A stretch of 7,633 bases of DNA from Thermoplasmatota archaeon (GTDB lineage: Archaea > Thermoplasmatota > E2 > DHVEG-1), in the NCBI GenBank assembly GCA_016930995.1, contig JAFGFQ010000125.1, forward strand, positions 1-7,633, read 5' to 3'. The first letter of the stretch is position 1. Every line of letters starts with the position of its first letter. The position numbers were made by a program, and so were the translations under genes. Below the pieces are notes generated by a model. It searched no databases. It had not been told where the DNA came from and saw only the letters and a list, made by a program, of their open reading frames with translations. This document shows, one piece after another, positions 5,422 to 7,633 of this stretch.

Positions 5422-6434
5422 GAAATAGCACTGCAACAACCCATCGACTTCCTATAAACGAAGTTAATTCCTTCCTCTTGGATTTTCTCTAATAAAATTG
5501 ATATTTCTCCTATGCCAGTCACTCGTTGAACATCCTTCTTGAGGTCCTTAAGAAATACACAGGAGGAAAAATAATGCGGTAGGATACTTCGCATTTTAAG
5601 GACCGCGCGACGTTCCCCATAGAATTCCACAAGTAAATCAAGGTGCTCAAGACAAATCTTTTTCTTCTCCTGAAGAGGTGGTGATGAATATCTCTGGTGG
5701 GAGAGGGTTGTACATATCTCAGGGATCAACCAGGGATTACCAAGAAGCCCTCGACCAGGCATTATTCCTGCCGCACCAGTCTTTTGTAATATTTTCTGTG
5801 CATCAGCTCCAGTATAAATGCTGCCATTTGCGATGACAGGGACTGAAAGGATTTGTGCTGCTTCTTTTATTAAGCTAAAATCAAGTAACACTCCAAATTT
5901 TTTCTCCCCGCTCCGACCATGAATCGTCAGAGCAGTAGCACCGGCATCAACTAATTTCTTTGAAAGAGACGTAACGTTCATCGATCGTTTCGATGCCCCA
6001 AGGCGCATCTTACACGTGACAGGAACCTCCACAGCACTTGTGATTGCAGTAACAATCTCAGACGCACGTGTCTCATTCTTCATCAACGCGATCCCTTCCC
6101 CCCGAGAGGCGACCTTTCGCGCGGTACATCCCATGTTGATATCAATATAATCAAACCCAAGGTCCTGAACGATTTGTGCTGCTTTCCGCATATACTCCGG
6201 GATACTCCCCACGAGTTGCACTCCGTTGTAATGATTTCCCTCAACGATCCGTAAGATTTGCATGGTTCGTCGGTTCTTCTGAAGAATCGCACGAGCATTT
6301 GCCATTTCAGTCATCAGAAAATGAGGATGAAACTTAGCAAGAATCACACGGTACGGGTAGTCCGTATATCCACTGAGCGGAGGTAAGAGCAATCGTTTTT
6401 CCCGTAAAATCTTAACAAAGCGTGAAGGTTTCAT
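5418..6434 (-). CDS. dus: tRNA-dihydrouridine synthase
   Basis: A 338-residue FMN- and NADPH-dependent enzyme that reduces uridines in the D-loop or neighbouring positions of tRNA. The N-terminal TIM barrel shows PPLSGYTDYPYR (18-29), the flavin-contact GVQLVGS (71-77), the catalytic loop DINMGCTARKV with Cys103 as proton donor, CKMRLG (141-146), HGRS (172-175), ANGSIYTGADA (202-212) and the phosphate-binding PGRGLLGNPW (226-235). A helical C-terminal domain that binds tRNA follows. The Cys is usually followed by Pro; here it is Thr104. The start is the ATG at 6434, not a TTG six bases upstream, because a TATA-like element sits about 28 bases before it and no ribosome site is visible. The length is normal. 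It lies 56 bases after the permease gene on the same strand and could be read through from it. Which uridine it modifies cannot be told from sequence. Confidence 0.95.
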   Translation of the reverse strand: MKPSRFVKILREKRLLLPPLSGYTDYPYRVILAKFHPHFLMTEMANARAILQKNRRTMQILRIVEGNHYNGVQLVGSIPEYMRKAAQIVQDLGFDYIDINMGCTARKVASRGEGIALMKNETRASEIVTAITSAVEVPVTCKMRLGASKRSMNVTSLSKKLVDAGATALTIHGRSGEKKFGVLLDFSLIKEAAQILSVPVIANGSIYTGADAQKILQKTGAAGIMPGRGLLGNPWLIPEICTTLSHQRYSSPPLQEKKKICLEHLDLLVEFYGERRAVLKMRSILPHYFSSCVFLKDLKKDVQRVTGIGEISILLEKIQEEGINFVYRKSMGCCSAIS

Positions 6435-6458
6435 AACCAAGAAGGCATAGAAAAGGAA

Positions 6459-6467
6459 GTATTAATG
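6459..6467 (-). promoter_or_regulatory. TATA-like promoter of dus
   Basis: The minus strand reads CATTAATACT, centred about 28 bases before the ATG at 6434. This gives a leaderless or nearly leaderless message. It is weaker than the other promoters and it lies in the short gap after the permease gene. Confidence 0.35.
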
Positions 6468-6490
6468 CCTCGTGTTAGACTCAGAGCTTC

Positions 6491-7633
6491 TTATTCATAG
6501 CGCACTGCTTCAATCGGGCTCATCCGTGCAGCTTTCCAAGCAGGATACAGACTAGAAAGAACCCCGACGATGAGTGAAACCCCCACAGCAAGGACCACCG
6601 AAACAATGGTTATGACTGGGGTAAGAGACGATGAACCACCCATCATCATGAAATTATTCAGAATCACGGTTAACCCTTGTGACCCAAAGATGCCAAGGAT
6701 GATACCAACAATACCCCCAATGCTACTCACCAGCATTCCTTCAATAATAAAAATACTCATGATATCCTTATTTGTTGCACCTATTGCCTTCATAATCCCG
6801 ATTTCTCTGGTTCGTTCCATCACTGACGTCAGCATCGTGTTCATAATACCAATTGAGGCGACAACAAGAGCAATAGAAGCTATGGCAACAAGCACGAGTT
6901 GCAGGATCCCAATAATAGATTGAACGGTCTCAAGAATAGACGTCATTGTCGTAGCTGTCGCAAAATCCTTTCTCCCGTGATTCTCGTTTACCGCATCTTC
7001 AACTTGAGATGCGATGGATTCAGCATCATTGACATTCTCTACCCGTAGATAAATGATACTGATGTTGCTTTGACCAGTCAGTGATTTAAAATCACGCAGG
7101 TTCAGCAAAATCAAACTATCTGAAGAGACCCCACCCATCCCTTGCTTAGCAAAAATACCGGTGACAAAGAACTTTTCCCCATTAATTTTAATTCTCCCAC
7201 CAACAGAGATATCAGCATCGAAGGTCTCATGGGCTATTGTGTACCCAATCATAATCTTGTTCTGATCGCCCTCTTGGAGAAAATCACCAGCTTCCCGGTT
7301 CGTATCCTCATATTGAAGCTGGATAACCAACGGATCCATCCCTGTCAGTGACACAACGGTTGTCTCTCCATTGTATTCTGCAAACGCCATGCTAGTCAAC
7401 TGAGTCGTAACCTCCCCCACACCTTGTAGACGTTCAATGTCAGAAATATCACGCTCTGTAAAATACTCACCTGAAGAAGAACTGCCCCCACCAAACGAGG
7501 AAATAAAACCCCCGCCGCTTGTCACAATAATAATATCGGATAACGAGGATAACTCCCCGGTCACTGCCTGTTGCATCCCCTCACCCAGACCCATAAGGGA
7601 GATAATCGCCATAATCCCAATCGCGATCCCAAG
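6491..7633 (-). CDS. MacB/FtsX-type ABC transporter permease, 5' end outside window
   Basis: The frame is open to the window edge, so the true start is missing. The visible 380 residues begin inside the first membrane helix (LGIAIGIMAIISLMGLGEG), the usual MacB-type opening about 20-30 residues after the start. A large extracytoplasmic domain follows, with a Ser/Gly-rich stretch (TSGGGFISSFGGGSSSSGE) before FTERDISDI. Three C-terminal helices lie at about 232-259, 283-312 and 333-355, counted from the ATG at 7612. The FtsX signature is clear: GIMNTMLTSVMERTREIGIM, KAIGATNKDI and the ending YPAWKAARMSPIEAVRYE. Such permeases dimerise with a LolD/MacB-type ATPase to move peptides, lipids or drugs or to transmit force. 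The ATPase gene would be expected just beyond the window end. The substrate is unknown. Confidence 0.93.
   Translation of the reverse strand, partial: LGIAIGIMAIISLMGLGEGMQQAVTGELSSLSDIIIVTSGGGFISSFGGGSSSSGEYFTERDISDIERLQGVGEVTTQLTSMAFAEYNGETTVVSLTGMDPLVIQLQYEDTNREAGDFLQEGDQNKIMIGYTIAHETFDADISVGGRIKINGEKFFVTGIFAKQGMGGVSSDSLILLNLRDFKSLTGQSNISIIYLRVENVNDAESIASQVEDAVNENHGRKDFATATTMTSILETVQSIIGILQLVLVAIASIALVVASIGIMNTMLTSVMERTREIGIMKAIGATNKDIMSIFIIEGMLVSSIGGIVGIILGIFGSQGLTVILNNFMMMGGSSSLTPVITIVSVVLAVGVSLIVGVLSSLYPAWKAARMSPIEAVRYE

Noticed and set aside
7496..7520. Ser/Gly-rich stretch in the permease as a possible repeat or slippage site
   Set aside because: The codons vary and there is no repeated unit. 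Flexible linkers are common at this place in MacB-type permeases.

Overview
The window reads as an archaeal chromosome segment. Several genes have a TATA-like element about 25-30 bp before the start codon or leader. Two of them (the DUF6159-like gene and dus) look leaderless, while the peroxiredoxin has a strong GGAGG ribosome site. The peroxiredoxin has the long C-terminal tail seen in archaeal Prx6-type enzymes, and FeoB has the GNANVGKS and GNWPGKTVEK wording I associate with archaeal members. I would say euryarchaeal in the broad sense. I cannot place it more finely from sequence alone. No tRNA, rRNA, CRISPR array or insertion sequence is visible.

Layout. Positions 1-103 hold two abutting perfect hairpins. 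A small four-helix membrane protein (104-478, minus) follows, with its own strong promoter. A 214-base gap (479-692) contains an unidentified 57-codon open stretch on the plus strand that may be decayed coding sequence. The core of the window is an iron/peroxide locus. A Prx6-type peroxiredoxin (693-1376, minus) is divergent from a DtxR-family iron regulator fused to a FeoA-like domain (1586-2284, plus), which is followed 3 bases later by the ferrous iron transporter feoB (2288-4210, plus). The 209-base divergent region carries two promoters. It also carries a 24-bp imperfect palindrome over the regulator's core promoter and a perfect 9-bp inverted pair bracketing the peroxiredoxin promoter.

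Immediately after feoB (about 4234-4524) lies what I read as the decayed N-terminal part of a radical SAM gene. One reading frame is interrupted by a single TGA and keeps a recognisable cluster-loop context (NISPYPKNSQFCSFA), but two of the three expected cluster cysteines are replaced by Tyr and Ser. Next come a six-helix DUF6159-like membrane protein (4603-5421, plus) and a convergent tRNA-dihydrouridine synthase (5418-6434, minus) whose stop codon overlaps the neighbour's by a few bases. Last is a MacB/FtsX-type ABC permease (6491-7633, minus) cut by the window edge.

How they fit together. The regulator has the Cys-Glu-His metal-site residues of iron-sensing DtxR rather than the Glu of manganese-sensing MntR. 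It is therefore likely to repress its own operon, and so feoB, when Fe2+ is sufficient. The adjacent peroxiredoxin would remove peroxide that reacts with imported Fe2+. The other genes look like ordinary housekeeping or envelope functions. The most unusual items are the radical SAM remnant, the two palindromic layouts in the divergent promoter region, the cysteine cluster between the two domains of the regulator, and the extra cysteines next to the first FeoB gate motif. I found no convincing wholly new multi-gene system.
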